Origin: Sabellastarte sp. h YS-2021
Lineage: Eukaryota; Annelida; Polychaeta; Sabellida; Sabellidae
Assembly (NCBI GenBank): GCA_964017235.1
Contig: OZ024927.1
Span: 21,099,160 to 21,163,159, forward strand
Direction of reading: 5' to 3'
Length of the DNA: 64,000 nt
Part shown: piece after piece, positions 19,440-30,623 of the stretch
Numbering within the stretch: the first letter of the stretch is position 1
How the letters are laid out: each line of letters starts with the position of its first letter
Notes under the pieces: generated by a model
Database searches by the model: none
Told to the model about the DNA's origin: nothing
Seen by the model: the letters and a program-made list of their open reading frames with translations, nothing else
Made by a program: the position numbers and the translations under genes

Positions 19440-21270
19440 GTCCAAAACCCCGTAAATCTTTAGGGGTGCCTATTTTTAAGGAGGAAGTCTTCTCCATCCT
19501 TGACTAATTGTGACTTGAACAGAGGAGTAGGCCAGAAAGGCAAATTCCTGAGTTCTTGACGTCTGGAAAACCATAGATGTGATTGAAGGACGGTCATCTC
19601 AGCCTCGCATCTTAGCAGGCCAGTGTTCCCCATGGTATACAGCTCCCTCTGGAGAATATGGGCTACAGATTTGTGTAGTCAGGTTAAGGCTCTCTGTTGA
19701 ATAAGGATTCTCTTATTCATTATCTCAAAATATTCATAGGCGTGTTCATAGCCACTCCTGGCAGCTTTTTCAAGATTGGCACCCTTCTAAATCTACCTTT
19801 TCAAGGTAGCCTTAAGACTGTGCTGACACTTCTCCATAGTAGTGTTACAAGCGGAAACAGTCTTTGCAAAAGAAGCTGTAAAGTACATAGTAGAGAGATT
19901 CTGCCTAGTTGTAGAACTTGAAGGGGAACCATGCCTACAGGAGCCCCAGAGGGTTAAGGAGAAATACAGATCTTGGCAAAATCTGAATTAAGCTCCTGAA
20001 GTTTGTCCTCAAAACAAGATTGTCCCACTTTTTAACATTTTGCTCTTGAAGCAGGGGGTTTTATATATTTACCCTCAGGTAAATTAGAGGCCAGGAAGTC
20101 CTGCTTAAATTTCTCAAAGGCATCTTTGAGATAATGGACTTAAAGGGAGCATAGCTGAAGGGCCTCTTGGGCTGAGCTCCTGTTGGCCTTTTTCATCGTC
20201 CAGGCCCAGCACAGTGGTAGAGGACCTAGGCATAGTTTCCCTGGGGTCAGGGAGATCAAGAATGCCTCTAAAAGTCTCAAATTCCTCTGCATACTGTGAA
20301 GGGAGGTCAGACATATCTACCTCCCTGTAAAAGACTAGGTCTTGGTTATCTTGTTGTTGGTCTTGCTCATCAGGAGCCTGTTGAGGCTTAGCAGACTTTT
20401 TAACAGGGACAGAGGACTGATCCTCCTCTGAAGATGGAGACTGTGAACAGTATTTTGCCCAAACCTTGTGTTTCTTTCTGTCCGAGTGTTTCTTGGCTCT
20501 AGAAGAACACACCCTTTGAGGTTGTTCCGAGTGTTCGGATTGAGGATCCGAGTGTTCGGACGGAAGATCCGAGTGCTTGCAGCCATAATTGAACTGTACA
20601 CTTTGGGTGAACCGTGGTGGAATTGAAGGGCCACAGAAGTCCGTTTCCATAGGTTGAGCATCCGAGTGATCGGAAGTCCGAGGGTTCGGATGTATGTTCG
20701 GGTCAGATTGTTTACTAGGTCCAGCTTTTGAAGTTGAAGCAGAGGTCTTATCTATCTCCACTTCGGAGGCTTTTTCATAGATTGCATTTCCTCTCTAAGA
20801 GATTTCATAGCCTCCAGCATGGGCACTTGAAAGACCCCCATTTGCTGTTGGAGTTGGATGTTGAGATGGTTACTCAGTGATTTTTCTAGTTTACTTTCTA
20901 TCTTACCTGGGGTAGCTGTACCTGGGGGGGACAGTTTGAAGTGTACAAAGACTCAAAGACAAAGACTCAAAACGTAAAGGTTGGGGGTGTGGAGGAGATG
21001 AAAATAAGGTTTCAGCAGCACCCTCAAGGTCTGCTTGAGATCCAGAAAATGCCTCCACATCATCCGGCAACAAGTCCAGATCATCATCTTTAGAAATATT
21101 GCAGGTATCAGACACTTTTTGCTTTCTAACATATCTACATCTGTGCTTGATTTTAATAAGCTGTTCTTCAATAAAGCCAGAGTAAATATTGCACGGCTTT
21201 TCATTGGTGATTCCCTTTGCCAGCTTCTCTGCACGTAGGACAGTAGTTATGGGGATCAAAAATAAAGCAA
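19440..21270 (-). pseudogene. ORF1 relict of the decayed DIRS element
   Basis: Frames at 20114-20761 and 20903-21259 carry degenerate counterparts of the ORF1 at 2889-5054: FRGILDLPDPRETMPRSSTT with VLGLDDEKGQQELSPRGPS matches that protein's middle, and a reduced Cys module lies near 21180-21270. Frame breaks occur in between and downstream. A local expansion of EHSD-type codons (near 20520-20590, CCGAGTGTTCGGA repeated) is specific to this copy. Confidence 0.82.
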
Positions 21271-21509
21271 AAATGCCTGCATTTGGATGATCTGGACTTG
21301 TTTGAACTCGTATGGTGGGAGGACATTTTTACAGCAATAAATCTGAAGAACTCTCACCAGAACTCTCACAACAATGAAATATTTAAATGAATACTTATCC
21401 TGCACTCTTCAAAGTTTATCAGAATAAGCTATGACATAAACTAAAACAAATGGCTGAATGGTAACATCCAACAATATGTATATCCTGAGAAAACAGTGAA
21501 ATAAAGTAC

Positions 21510-21620
21510 AGGGGATTCGGTCAATACCAGACGTCTATTTTTCTTGGACATTGGCCGGATGCCTGCGGCCTCCCGAGATAGCACTCAGTTCCCATGGTAA
21601 GCTATTGTAGTGCAATAAAA
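21510..21620 (-). repeat. Right inverted terminal repeat of DIRS copy
   Basis: This is the inverted partner of 14292-14412; it ends in GTGCAATAAAA at 21620. That terminus is shared with the other two DIRS ends in the window (5445 and 7784). Confidence 0.85.
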
Positions 21621-22337
21621 TTAATGATTAAGCATTTGTATTTTACAATTATATTTCAATTGTAATGTTATTGTTATATTTTACGACATTAGGTTTGTTT
21701 ACAAAGAGGTAACAATTTAAAAGATGGTAAATCCTCATCCTTTCAGATTTTAACCAAACTATTCAAATCAAGTTTTGAACCTTCAAGAAAACATAAGAAA
21801 GCAATGCTGTGACAAACAAGGGTATTGACACAAACCAGAAGATGTTTTTAGATGTTTCACACAAAAAAATCATCAAAATCAATTTTTTTGAATGCCAGTG
21901 AAAACTTTTGAGGTCAAGTATCAATTTAGTCTAAAGCTTTCAATTGAATAAAAAATGGGCAGCAAAAGCAGAACCAAAAACTTTATCCTTCACTAAAATG
22001 AAAGAATATAGTTTTATTACTTTATAACCTTTCAAGTTGTGACATCACAGTGAATATGCAGACTGACACTGATCCACCTAGCTGTTATATTACAGCAAGT
22101 AACACTCTATGTGGTAAAATATTGAATAGCTAACAGAGATGTAGCAGTATGTAACCACAACATAAGAAAATGTGACCTTTGTTTCCTTTAACAATGTCGA
22201 GTTTAGGGTTTTAGACACAATTGTTGTGAACATTTCAATATCTTGTATTACATATTTATTATCTTGTATTACGTATTTAGAGATCAAGAAGCAGTTATAT
22301 ATAATGACTACTTTTATCATAATGATTGTTATTATTG
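21621..22337. other. Intron, no recognisable feature
   Basis: AT-rich sequence between the DIRS right end and a probable MITE. No exon with matching phase is seen. Confidence 0.45.
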
Positions 22338-22907
22338 CCCCATTCATACTACATGTGGTACGTCGCACGGTTAGAATTTTTTTCGGTGGTGGAACCACAC
22401 CCAGGTCACCCCATTTTGTCTGAGCTGTTCACACTACAGGTGGAAGGCCACTGATTGGACACGGCTTGTTAACCATCAATAACAGTAGGATGACTGTACT
22501 ACAAACATTGGTCATCGAGAAGCAACCTCCATCAACCCCAACTGACTTTCGGTAGCCATCACACAAACATATGGAGAAACGACCAATACCTTAACTCACC
22601 TTATGTCACTGTATTGCACTGAAAGATAACCAAATCACAACCTTATGTACACCGTGGACCATACTTTCAGATACTGTGGTATGAAATTCATATGCGCATG
22701 CATGAAATCGTCTGCACATGTCCACTGTACCAAAAATCAGAGGCGGAAATTTGAAAGATTTCAAACCTTTCGAGGGATGCGCAAGGTAATGGATGGTTTG
22801 CCACTAACTCACAAGGTCGTATACAGACATCAGACGGTGATCCAAGGACAGAGATGTTTCACCAAACGCAGCTTATAGTGGGTGATACCGCCTGTTATGT
22901 GAATGGG
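22338..22907. mobile_element. Probable MITE (CCCCATTCA termini)
   Basis: The left end CCCCATTCATACTACATGTG and the right end, reversed, CCCCATTCACATAACAGGCG share about 9 exact bases and then diverge. The target duplication is unclear, so the call is tentative. Confidence 0.4.
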
Positions 22908-22968
22908 GTATATAGTACATACATTGAATTGCTGGCTCATATTTACTTGTATTCACCAAACACCTCTA

Positions 22969-23203
22969 CACAGGTGGTCGCAATTGTGTCCGGTTCATAA
23001 TTGTGTCCTATAATTTTTTACTAAACGTGATGGTACCCAGTTTGGGTGTTTGGTTCAATTTTTAAAATTTTCATGAAATAAAATCAATCTCAATGGGAAT
23101 AATTTGAAAAAAATATTCAAAATTCTGGTTGCAACATTTTAGAAATAAACTCCAATAAAAATCGGACATTACTATGAACAGAACACAATTGTGACCACCC
23201 GTG
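22969..23203. mobile_element. 235-bp MITE flanked by TA
   Basis: The ends CACAGGTGGTCGCAATTGTG and, reversed, CACGGGTGGTCACAATTGTG are inverted, with TA on each side. TA flanks and this size suggest a Tc1/mariner-type MITE. The interior is AT-rich. Confidence 0.7.
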
Positions 23204-24145
23204 TAGTAGATATATTGGATGATGCTTCACTAAGCCGCCATCACTTACACCACTGCAGCAGTGTGCATGAAGATTTTTCATGTTACTCCTCTCTTGCAAA
23301 ATTTTTTTCACCTACACTTCTACTCTTCGTATTTTTGGGTATCATTTTGAAGAACACAATTACGAGCTACCTCAACCAAATTTTGGTCAAACTTAACCGT
23401 TCCTATATCTTGCTTATTATTGGTCCCAGTGGTTTGGCATCAAAACTAACCAGTAAGAAATCATAACCTTGGATTCTTTTGGTGTTGGAACATTTTACCT
23501 TGGGCCCTTCCTTTAGTTTCAAACAAAAGTGGGGAAACTTAAAAGTGCCTATATCTTACAGGTTAAGGATGTGTAACAACCTTGATGAAAGTATGTGCTG
23601 AGAATCTTTTGATGTGGTCAGATTTGACCTTTGAGCCACCATTCAAGGTCAAACAAGGGTAGCCAAACTTTTAAAAGTCCTTATAACTTGCTCATTGTTG
23701 GTACTTTGAGATCTGAAACCAAACTATAGTAAACTATGGGATGGGAAACATTTGATGTGGTCAGATTTGACCTAAGATCCCCTCCTTCAAGGTCAAATTA
23801 GGATAGACAAATTTAAAAGGCTATCCTCAAACTGGCTTAGCAGAGCTAGGAGGGTGCAAGACAAAGTATCTATCTTTCCGGTGGATATCAATATCTATTG
23901 GTTTACTGGTGCTCTCATATTTTAGTGATGAATAGTTTTATCTTTCTGATTTGTGTACAAAGTAATACTCATAGCGATAAAATTATTTTGGCTATTTTTA
24001 TTATTATTGAAGCATATACACAGCAATGGCCTCACTTTTAATAAAAATAAACAAAAAACAAAAAAAAAAAGAACTTTTTAAACATGGACAGTTTTGGTAC
24101 AAGTCAACCCCCGCCTCCAACCAAGCAAAGAGGTAAAGTGTTAAC
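23204..24145. other. Intron with degenerate copies of the 'TTGACC...AAGGTCAAA' repeat
   Basis: 23370-23870 holds about three degenerate units with TGATGTGGTCAGATTTGACC and CTTCAAGGTCAAA. They are related to the units at 44860-45883 and near 51000. The rest is AT-rich with nothing recognised. Confidence 0.6.
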
Positions 24146-24276
24146 CTGAGGAGTAGATTTTGATCTGTATGGGACAACTCCCCGGCTCTGGGATGAGCCA
24201 TGTACACATCTCGTGCTGCACTCTTCACATTGTCATCCCGGTCATTCAATGTGACATTCAGAAGTAATGTGGCACT
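24146..24276 (-). CDS. LLTP gene, helical-domain exon
   Basis: The acceptor is TTCTTTAATTAG and the donor GTTAAC. The phase-0 start reads SATLLLNVTLNDRDDNVKSA and then ARDVYMAHPRAGELSH; 43 codons plus two bases. It matches the repeat 'D-x-x-x-x-V/I-R/K-x-A-A-x-x-x-x-x-x-H/P' that closes the LLTP helical arch. The next intron, about 10.4 kb, holds the decayed DIRS element and its nested insertions. Confidence 0.85.
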
Positions 24277-24993
24277 CTAATTAAAGAATAAACATAAAAC
24301 AACAGTTTCAATATTTTCAAAATTATGTGAATACATTAAATGTACACATATATAAAATTGTGTGGGCTGCATCACACCTCATGTCATCACTTTCAAGTAG
24401 AAGTCAATATCGGGTCTCGGAGGCCCTTTTCTTTTAAAATTTACACCAAATTTCTGGTTTAGTAGAAGTAATCGTAAGTTAAATGTCTACCCATCTTTTG
24501 AGCAGTTAATTTTAGGCATAATACTCCAACTACTGGCCTCTTTTAAACTAAATGATTCGGCACTACTTATGACTGAACTTGACAGTTTTGACTTCCATTG
24601 TTACACTTCATGGTCTAATTGCCTCTTTTTCTCAATGCGTCTATTTCTGTATCTTAGTGTTTTACTTATTTTATATGGAAATAACGTATAAGCTGAAATT
24701 TTCATTAATTTTGGCTATTTTAACTAATGAGCTTGGATAATGAAAATCAATTCCTAGTGAAATTTTAAATCTGTATTTAGTGTATTACATGTAATATCTC
24801 AACAGAAACTAGCTATTAGTGAAACATAAATCTAGTAAATTTCTTAAAAATGAAAAATTAGTGAGATTTTCTTAAAGCTTAAATTTCTCATTATACAGTA
24901 TGTTCACCTACACAGGTAATGTCTTCATGCTTTCATTATTGTATCTTACATTTTCACTTATCTTTTCCTGCAGATAATAGTGTGTATGTTTAC
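24277..24993. other. Intron, no recognisable feature
   Basis: AT-rich. GTAAATGTCTTC-like words near 24915 and 25000 are locally duplicated (CTTTACAGGTAA). No exon is seen. Confidence 0.4.
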
Positions 24994-25217
24994 CTCTTTA
25001 CAGGTAAAATGCCTCAATGCTTTCATGGCCGTGTGTCTGAGGTCTGCGTGTTTGGAGTTAGGTTCAGCGTAGTTTGCAATCACATCTCTAGATTTCGGGT
25101 GGGCTGCATTTCCCAGGACATGCAGTAACACTCTCTTAGCATGCACAAAATGTCCATGAGCTTCATTTTCTGTTACTTTCGCAAAGTCTCTCACTTCTGC
25201 TGAGTTATGTTTTTCAT
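24994..25217 (-). CDS. LLTP gene, exon with LGNAAHP motif
   Basis: The acceptor is CTTTTTTTGCAG and the donor GTAAAC. It has two leading bases plus 74 codons. It contains KRVLLHVLGNAAHPKSRDVI and LRHTAMKALRHF. 'L-x-x-L-G-N-A-G-x-P' is the most diagnostic segment of large lipid transfer proteins. The 'R-x-x-A-x-x-A-L-R' helix after it fits the HEAT-like repeat. It is the strongest single exon for the family assignment. Confidence 0.88.
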
Positions 25218-25359
25218 CTGCAAAAAAGGTTAAAATAATTTACATACCTGTTAATGTAATCAATACTGTGTCATTCCTTTCACAAATAATGATGTTTATT
25301 GATATTCTATTCCAGACTTTTATAACGTTGAATCTCTGCCCTATGCAGACTCTAATCAG

Positions 25360-25736
25360 TAGTGTTGGTATCAAATAAAAATATGTATATCGATATCAAA
25401 CCATATTTTTACCTTCCATATCGATCGATATTGAAATATCGGGGCATGAGATGCTTTCCTGGGAGAGACCTTCCAAACTCTTTTGTAAGGTTTAGTAGTG
25501 TCCCAAAACGTAAACAAATATGGCAGTTCCGTTTTCACGGAAAGTAAAAGTTACCAAAAATGATATGAAAATTAACATATTTTTCAAATTTTGTACTTTA
25601 TATCAATGGAAGACAGCAGAGATGCATCTATTTAGTACTATGTTCCGATATTGATATTGTAAGCTGCATTATCGATATCGGCATATTTAGCAAGAATTGA
25701 TAAATATTTCAATATCGATAAACAATACCAGCACTA
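25360..25736. mobile_element. 377-bp hAT-like MITE
   Basis: It starts TAGTGTTGGTAT and ends in the inverted form, ATACCAGCACTA. It is flanked by 8-bp CTAATCAG (25352-25359) and CTAATTAG (25737-25744), one mismatch. The interior is full of ATCGATAT words. It is non-coding and lies in the LLTP intron between exons 26827-26970 and 24994-25217. Confidence 0.8.
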
Positions 25737-25906
25737 CTAATTAGCAACACCAGAAACCAATTCTGATATGACATTTGAATGTTGAATGCGTGGCTGAAGG
25801 TCTAGAAAAAGAATTCCCTAGAATTCTAATGTTACAGGCTTTAGTTATAGACTGGAAATGGATGAAATTCAAAAGTAAAAATATTAGGTTGGACCTGTGT
25901 AAGTAC

Positions 25907-26296
25907 TAGGGCTGGGACGGGTGCAAAAAAATGGCACCGAGTACTCGCCCTCTGACAACCTTCCAGAATTTGAGTAACTCTGAGATTTAGTACCTACCAT
26001 TAGAAGTCTTCTGTAAACAAATAGTCGATTCCGGAAACATAATTTTTGAAGAAAAACATCTTCTATTTAAACAGATATTATAACATATGGAGTAGATTAT
26101 ATGTTTTCAAGTGAAAACAACAACTTTAATTAATATTATGTCACGGAAATGCTCAAATGCAGCATATTTTACAGAAGCATTTCTTTATGTGGGCGATAAT
26201 ATAATACCTCGCGAGTAACCAAGTACTTAAAATGGTCTCAAGTACTAGCCAAGATCGACTCGTCTATCGAGGCTCGAGTAACCATTCGCAGCCCTA
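25907..26296. mobile_element. 390-bp hAT-like MITE
   Basis: It begins TAGGGCTGGGACGG and ends CGCAGCCCTA. The 8-bp flanks are GTAAGTAC (25899-25906) and GTAAGTAG (26297-26304). TAGGGCTGGG termini are typical of hAT elements in animals. It lies in the same intron as the previous MITE, 170 bp away. Confidence 0.85.
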
Positions 26297-26304
26297 GTAA
26301 GTAG

Positions 26305-26826
26305 TCAGCTGACTGGAAGTATTTATGCTTCAGAATACAGAAAACAAAGATAAAAGTAGGCTGGAATAAAAGTACAACTACAGACAACAGTTGTGGAAGG
26401 CAAAAGAGGTTGTGACAAAAACAGTATCTACAAGTAAAAATAACACTGAAAAGTTTTTTGGTCTACATGAACAAACTGCAAAGCCATCAGAGACACGAGT
26501 CTCAAAAATTTACTATAATTTTTGGGAGTCTTTTGCAGCCCAGGAGGTTTTCTCCCAAAAGAGTATTGAGTTTCAATATTTCTATTTTGTAAAATTAACA
26601 ACCCCTTGTGACACTGTGGCATTGCAAAGCACTTTGCTTTCCATTGTGTAATAGTATAATATAGATGAGAAATGTGTGATTTTAATAACTTAAGCTGTCT
26701 GTAAACCCCTCCATCATAAAAGCCTCTCTGGAATGGTTCAATGCCGCTCCCATGGTGGTGAAAGAATTAAAGAAGATGGTCTAAACAACCTTCAATAAAT
26801 AATGAACTATTCAAAGCAGGACAAAC
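26305..26826. other. Intron remainder, no recognisable feature
   Basis: The short open frames on both strands (26391-26651 and 26428-26622) overlap each other and match no family. Confidence 0.4.
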
Positions 26827-26970
26827 CTAGGTGGCTGTCTGTATTTATCCACATGTGAAAATGCTCTAAGAGTTCTAGTACTCTGGTCTGGTTTACTGTG
26901 ACATGGCGTCTAAGCAATGACCCCAGTGTTAAACATGCACGCTGTTGATTCCCTGTGACATGTAGAATTC
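26827..26970 (-). CDS. LLTP gene, exon with LGSLL motif
   Basis: The acceptor is TTTATTTTAG and the donor GTTTGT. It encodes ILHVTGNQQRACLTLGSLLR, then RHVTVNQTRVLELLEHFHMW. The 'A-x-L-x-L-G-S-L/M' helix is a hallmark of the vitellogenin-N helical arch (in vitellogenin and MTP it reads roughly ALLALGSL). It ends one base into a codon. Confidence 0.85.
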
Positions 26971-27232
26971 CTAAAATAAAAATATACAACACTGGTCACT
27001 TGGATTGCCTCCATGGAGCTCTAGCACTTTTAAAAAGGTTGAAAATGGCCTCACTGTATTCTGCATTTGTAGCTAGAAGTAGCTATATAGTGATATGCTC
27101 ATTCGTTCATGGAAATTAAATTTGAATTTGGGAATACCAAAAGCCTGGATCACAATAGATATTATTTGCATCTTTGAGCTTTTTTTAAATATCATCAAAC
27201 AATAATCTCAAGAAACACTTGTGAATTGTTAC

Positions 27233-27287
27233 CATGATGTTTCATGTCTTCACCAAAGCACATTTCAGCAACAGCTTCTACAATCGC
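27233..27287 (-). CDS. LLTP gene, 55-nt exon
   Basis: The acceptor is ATCTATTGTAG and the donor GTAACA. The phase-0 start reads AIVEAVAEMCFGEDMKHH plus one base, which the next exon completes as Gly. It is a short amphipathic helix and is supported mainly by splice sites and phase continuity. Confidence 0.7.
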
Positions 27288-28176
27288 CTACAATAGATTA
27301 AAATGTAAAAAATAGGTAACTATTCTAGAGATATATGAAAGTCTGCATTGATGAAATGGACTAATTTATGATTTCATCAAATAGATATAATCACTTCCTT
27401 CACAAGCAAGTAAAGTAAATATATCTAGAAATATACAATGAGTATGAATTGAGTTTTCAAATGCTAAAATCAATCAGACCAATAATAAAGAAGATACAAG
27501 GTATTTTAATAAAGTAATGTAGTTTATTCTTAAAGGAGAGGTCAAAGTCAAACCTGACTCCTCCATAAGACTTCCAGACCACGATTTCCTAGTATTCTAT
27601 TTAAAATTCCGAACCTGTACCACCAATCATAAAGGAGTTGTAAATCATAAAATGAAAATATCCCAAAATATATAAAGAAATGACAAACGACCTTGAAGAA
27701 AGAGGTTGGCAGCAAATTTCTGTGTGCTGATAGAGGACATATGTGTTATTTAAACATCACCATAACATGTTTTTATTCTATATGTCAGATCCAGGCCCAA
27801 AATGTAAAGAAATGCTCCAAAATTACAATGCTGCCAATGGTCTCAAAGTTGATGGCTCCAAGGTTTTACCCATATATACCCACATGTCAAACTTGAAAGG
27901 TCTACACAAAATGTTTTTCAGTTATCATGTATGAAAGGAAGTCTCTCTGTAGTGGTAGTAGAGTGATTGTGCTAAAACCTAAATATCCACCCAACTTTCA
28001 TCTGGGGATACAATGTTATATAAAATGTGGAAAATTTGGCAAGAAAAAAAAAGATGTAGTTAAGCTTTAATTGCACTATGCCAAGTGAATTTGGATCATT
28101 TACATTTATAACAAGCCAACGACAATGTGTACAATAACAGCCCTGCAGTAATATGCATAGAAAGTTTACCATTTAC
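27288..28176. other. Intron with a degenerate hairpin end
   Basis: 27978-28012 (ATCCACCCAACTTTCATCTG then GGGATACAATG) resembles the intact hairpin end at 34834-34860, so the stretch to its left is probably an old copy of an array/hairpin element. No exon is seen. Confidence 0.45.
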
Positions 28177-28344
28177 CTCAATCGGTTCAGTACTGGCTGT
28201 CAAATGGAACAGACACCTCTGTACTTCCGACTCTTCATTTCCTTTCATTACTTTCAGTACAATTCTCTGAGCTTCTGGACTGTCTACGCGAGCGATCACA
28301 TCGATCAGAACATTACGGTCATGCTGACATTTATGCAAAGCCTC
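28177..28344 (-). CDS. LLTP gene, helical-domain exon (56 codons)
   Basis: The acceptor is TTCCTTTTTCAG and the donor GTAAAT; phase is 0 at both ends. It encodes EALHKCQHDRNVLIDVIARV, then DSPEAQRIVLKVM and CLFHLTASTEPIE. Vitellogenin-N helical domains typically have this kind of segment, where pairs of helices end in a short 'S/D-x-E' turn and an 'H-L-T' or 'L-x-x-L' helix. Confidence 0.8.
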
Positions 28345-28517
28345 CTGAAAAAGGAATACAGTTGTAAAATATATTACAAACATGATGCATAACTTGTATT
28401 ATGTGAATAATTTCTTTGAGTATATACAAGCCATAACCTTATGTCTAGCATGCCTCAAGTCTTTCAATGGTACAGGCAGAATAAATTTTCATTTTTACAC
28501 TTGCATGGGGGCTAATC

Positions 28518-28993
28518 TATCGTATTTATCCGTATTAACGCCCACTCCCTATTAGTCACCCCCCCCCCCCCTCCTGTCTACCTTTGCAAACTTAAGTTCA
28601 TATTTCAGGGTTTTACATCCCTCTCAACAGCCAGCACCTTTGCAATTCCGGGATTCTGAAAAAAGATGTGTTTTAGTACTTCCCCAATCGAATACCACTT
28701 ACGAGAAATAAAGAAAGTCACAACAAAACAAAGCAATAATTTATTATGATCACAGACGTAATGAAATCAACTTTATAATTTCTTCAAATTTAAGGTTTGT
28801 TTCCAGTATTTTAAGCTCTCTCGCCATTATACATGCTGGCAAGCGAGAACAAGGCTGTAAGTGTCCATTATCACCCATTGCCACTGGACTCGAGAGTTGA
28901 TCTTTTTTTATAGGTAACAGTCCCCCCCCCCCCCCCCCCCCCCCTTTTGAAAAATGCATTGCCCCCTGGACATTTATACTAATAAATACGGTA
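28518..28993. mobile_element. MITE with TACCGTATTTATCC-like ends, copy 1
   Basis: The left end is TATCGTATTTATCCG and the right end reversed is TACCGTATTTATTAG. The body matches the element at 47617-48011 (shared TTTTACATCCCTCTCAACAG, TTAGTACTTCCCCAATCGAA, GCCATTATACATGCTGGCAA). A run of more than 20 C begins near 28922; runs of this length are often unstable or mis-assembled. Confidence 0.75.
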
Positions 28994-29670
28994 CTTGCCA
29001 ATGAGAAAAGGTTGTAATAGTGACTAAAAGTTGATTTGTTGCAAGGAACAGAAATATGATATCATATGTGACTTTAGTATAATCAGATACAAAACAAGTT
29101 AAAAACAGAGTTTGATGCATTTTTTCAATGTATAAACTTTGATAGGCTCCTTATTACTCACTGAATATACAAAAATACGAGCAAATGCAATATTTCTCAG
29201 ATATCCTCATAAATGACAGCTTTTTGGTGTAAAATTTGACAACAAAGTTGCATCCAATGTGACAGCCCCCCAAAAACTGGAGCTTGCATCTTGACTCAGT
29301 GAGTCCCCAGACTGGATAAGGTAAATTTAGCATACAGAGAATTCAGCCATTCTGAAAATGATGCACCACAGATATCTTTGTGTACGTCGAACCCCTAGGT
29401 CAAATAATAAAAATGATAATATAAGGCTTTTTAAATATTGGGGGTGGTGTTTCCCTCGAATATGGCTCTCTCTGATCATATGTTCTCAAGTCACAATGTC
29501 AAATGGAATCCATAAGATAAACATAAGATTTGTCACTTCCTGGACATCAATGCATCAGTTCCTCTGGCAAGTGCTCTTGTCAGTCAGTTTGACTATTGTC
29601 AAGTTCCCTGTTTGCATCAGTCACAAATTTTTATTTAAATATACTGTAGATTGTTTATAACTTACTCTGC
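28994..29670. other. Intron, no recognisable feature
   Basis: AT-rich. The frame at 29358-29660 matches nothing recognised. Confidence 0.4.
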
Positions 29671-29995
29671 ATGGTTGTCACTCAATACTCAAGTTTTCCC
29701 ATATCACCAAACAACTTTAAAAAACTCCACTGGCTACCAGTTAAATACAAAAAAGGCCTGATCCCATACAAAATTCTAACACATGGTCAATCAATATACC
29801 CCAGTCCAAACAAACTCCATCCATATATTTTGTCTAGAAATACCAGACGCAGCTGTTCAAAATTGAATTTTTTAAACCCAGTTTTTTTACTGCAAAGTTC
29901 ACAAATCCCACCAACGTTTTTGCAATTCCTTCAGTCACTGTATACCAACTTTCTGGAGCTCTCTTCATTTCAAAATAGGAACCAGTCCTAATCAG
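29671..29995 (+). pseudogene. LINE ORF2 C-terminal relict
   Basis: The translation gives KKLHWLPVKYKKGLIPYKIL, the conserved LHWLPV-x-Y block that follows the RT domain in CR1/L2/Jockey-type LINEs. Further along, a frame-shifted IPTFWSSLHF stands for the usual 'x-x-L-W-N-S-L-P' block. It is heavily decayed. Confidence 0.7.
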
Positions 29996-30149
29996 TTATA
30001 TCCATTACTAGGAAACATCCATTAGAAACATCTTCAGACTCATCCACTTAGTTTTCCTCCCTCCATTTACACCCACACCACTAGATTACTCACTTATAAC
30101 GTCCCTTGACCATCCCTTCATCAATTCCTTTAATTTGGCACACTTAGTT

Positions 30150-30480
30150 CCCCCTTGTTAGGATATTGTGCCTGCCAAGCAGTGGATTGGATAATAGTTT
30201 CTAAAATAGTACGCTGCGCAGTGACCTTGGACACGTCTTTTGCGCAATGCTGGAATCGCGAATATAGAAAGGTAAATAAAACAACGTTGTTGAATTTTGC
30301 GTGCATCATCCCTTCACGTACAATTGTAAACAAACAACTCGCGGTAAAATAAAATGCAAATTATATGCAGCAAATATAAAGCTAAATAATTCAGTGGGGA
30401 GTTTTATTAATATTTCATTTAAAGATCAACTACTCATTAATATGAGATCACAGAATTCTGTGGGGGATTTCCTCACAATA
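30150..30480. repeat. Dispersed repeat family R3, copy 1
   Basis: It shares ordered blocks with 37700-37930: TGGAATCGC, GTAAACAAAC, TTATATGCAGCAAATAT, AATTC(A/T)GTGGG. Two diverged copies show a dispersed, probably transposable, sequence of unknown class. No protein signal is seen. Confidence 0.6.
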
Positions 30481-30623
30481 TTTTAACCAAAAGACTGTTT
30501 GCACATCCATCACTATGCATGTTTAGTTAATGGAACAGCCAACATGGCATTGGATTTGATGTTTGTTTTGAGTTTTACATAGGATCTATCCCTTATTTTG
30601 AACAAAATATTAATGTAATCATG

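Larger units (their letters stand above)
14292..21620 (-). mobile_element. Decayed DIRS element with inverted terminal repeats and internal complementary region
   Basis: The left end (14292-14412) and right end (21510-21620) are inverted copies of one another: both, read inward, carry TAGCTTACCATG, CTATCTCGGGAGGC, GCATCCGGCCAA and AAAAATAGACGTCT. On the minus strand the order is repeat, ORF1 relict, RT-RNase H relict, internal complementary region, repeat. A recombinase ORF is not recognisable, since only about 480 bp separate the end of the RT remnant from the internal region. A hAT-like element interrupts RT at 15391-17651. It lies inside an intron of the lipid transfer gene, in the same orientation. 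Confidence 0.9.

Noticed and set aside
28921-28990. Gly-rich frame (GGGGGGGG) on the minus strand
   Set aside because: Comes from a long C-run inside a MITE.
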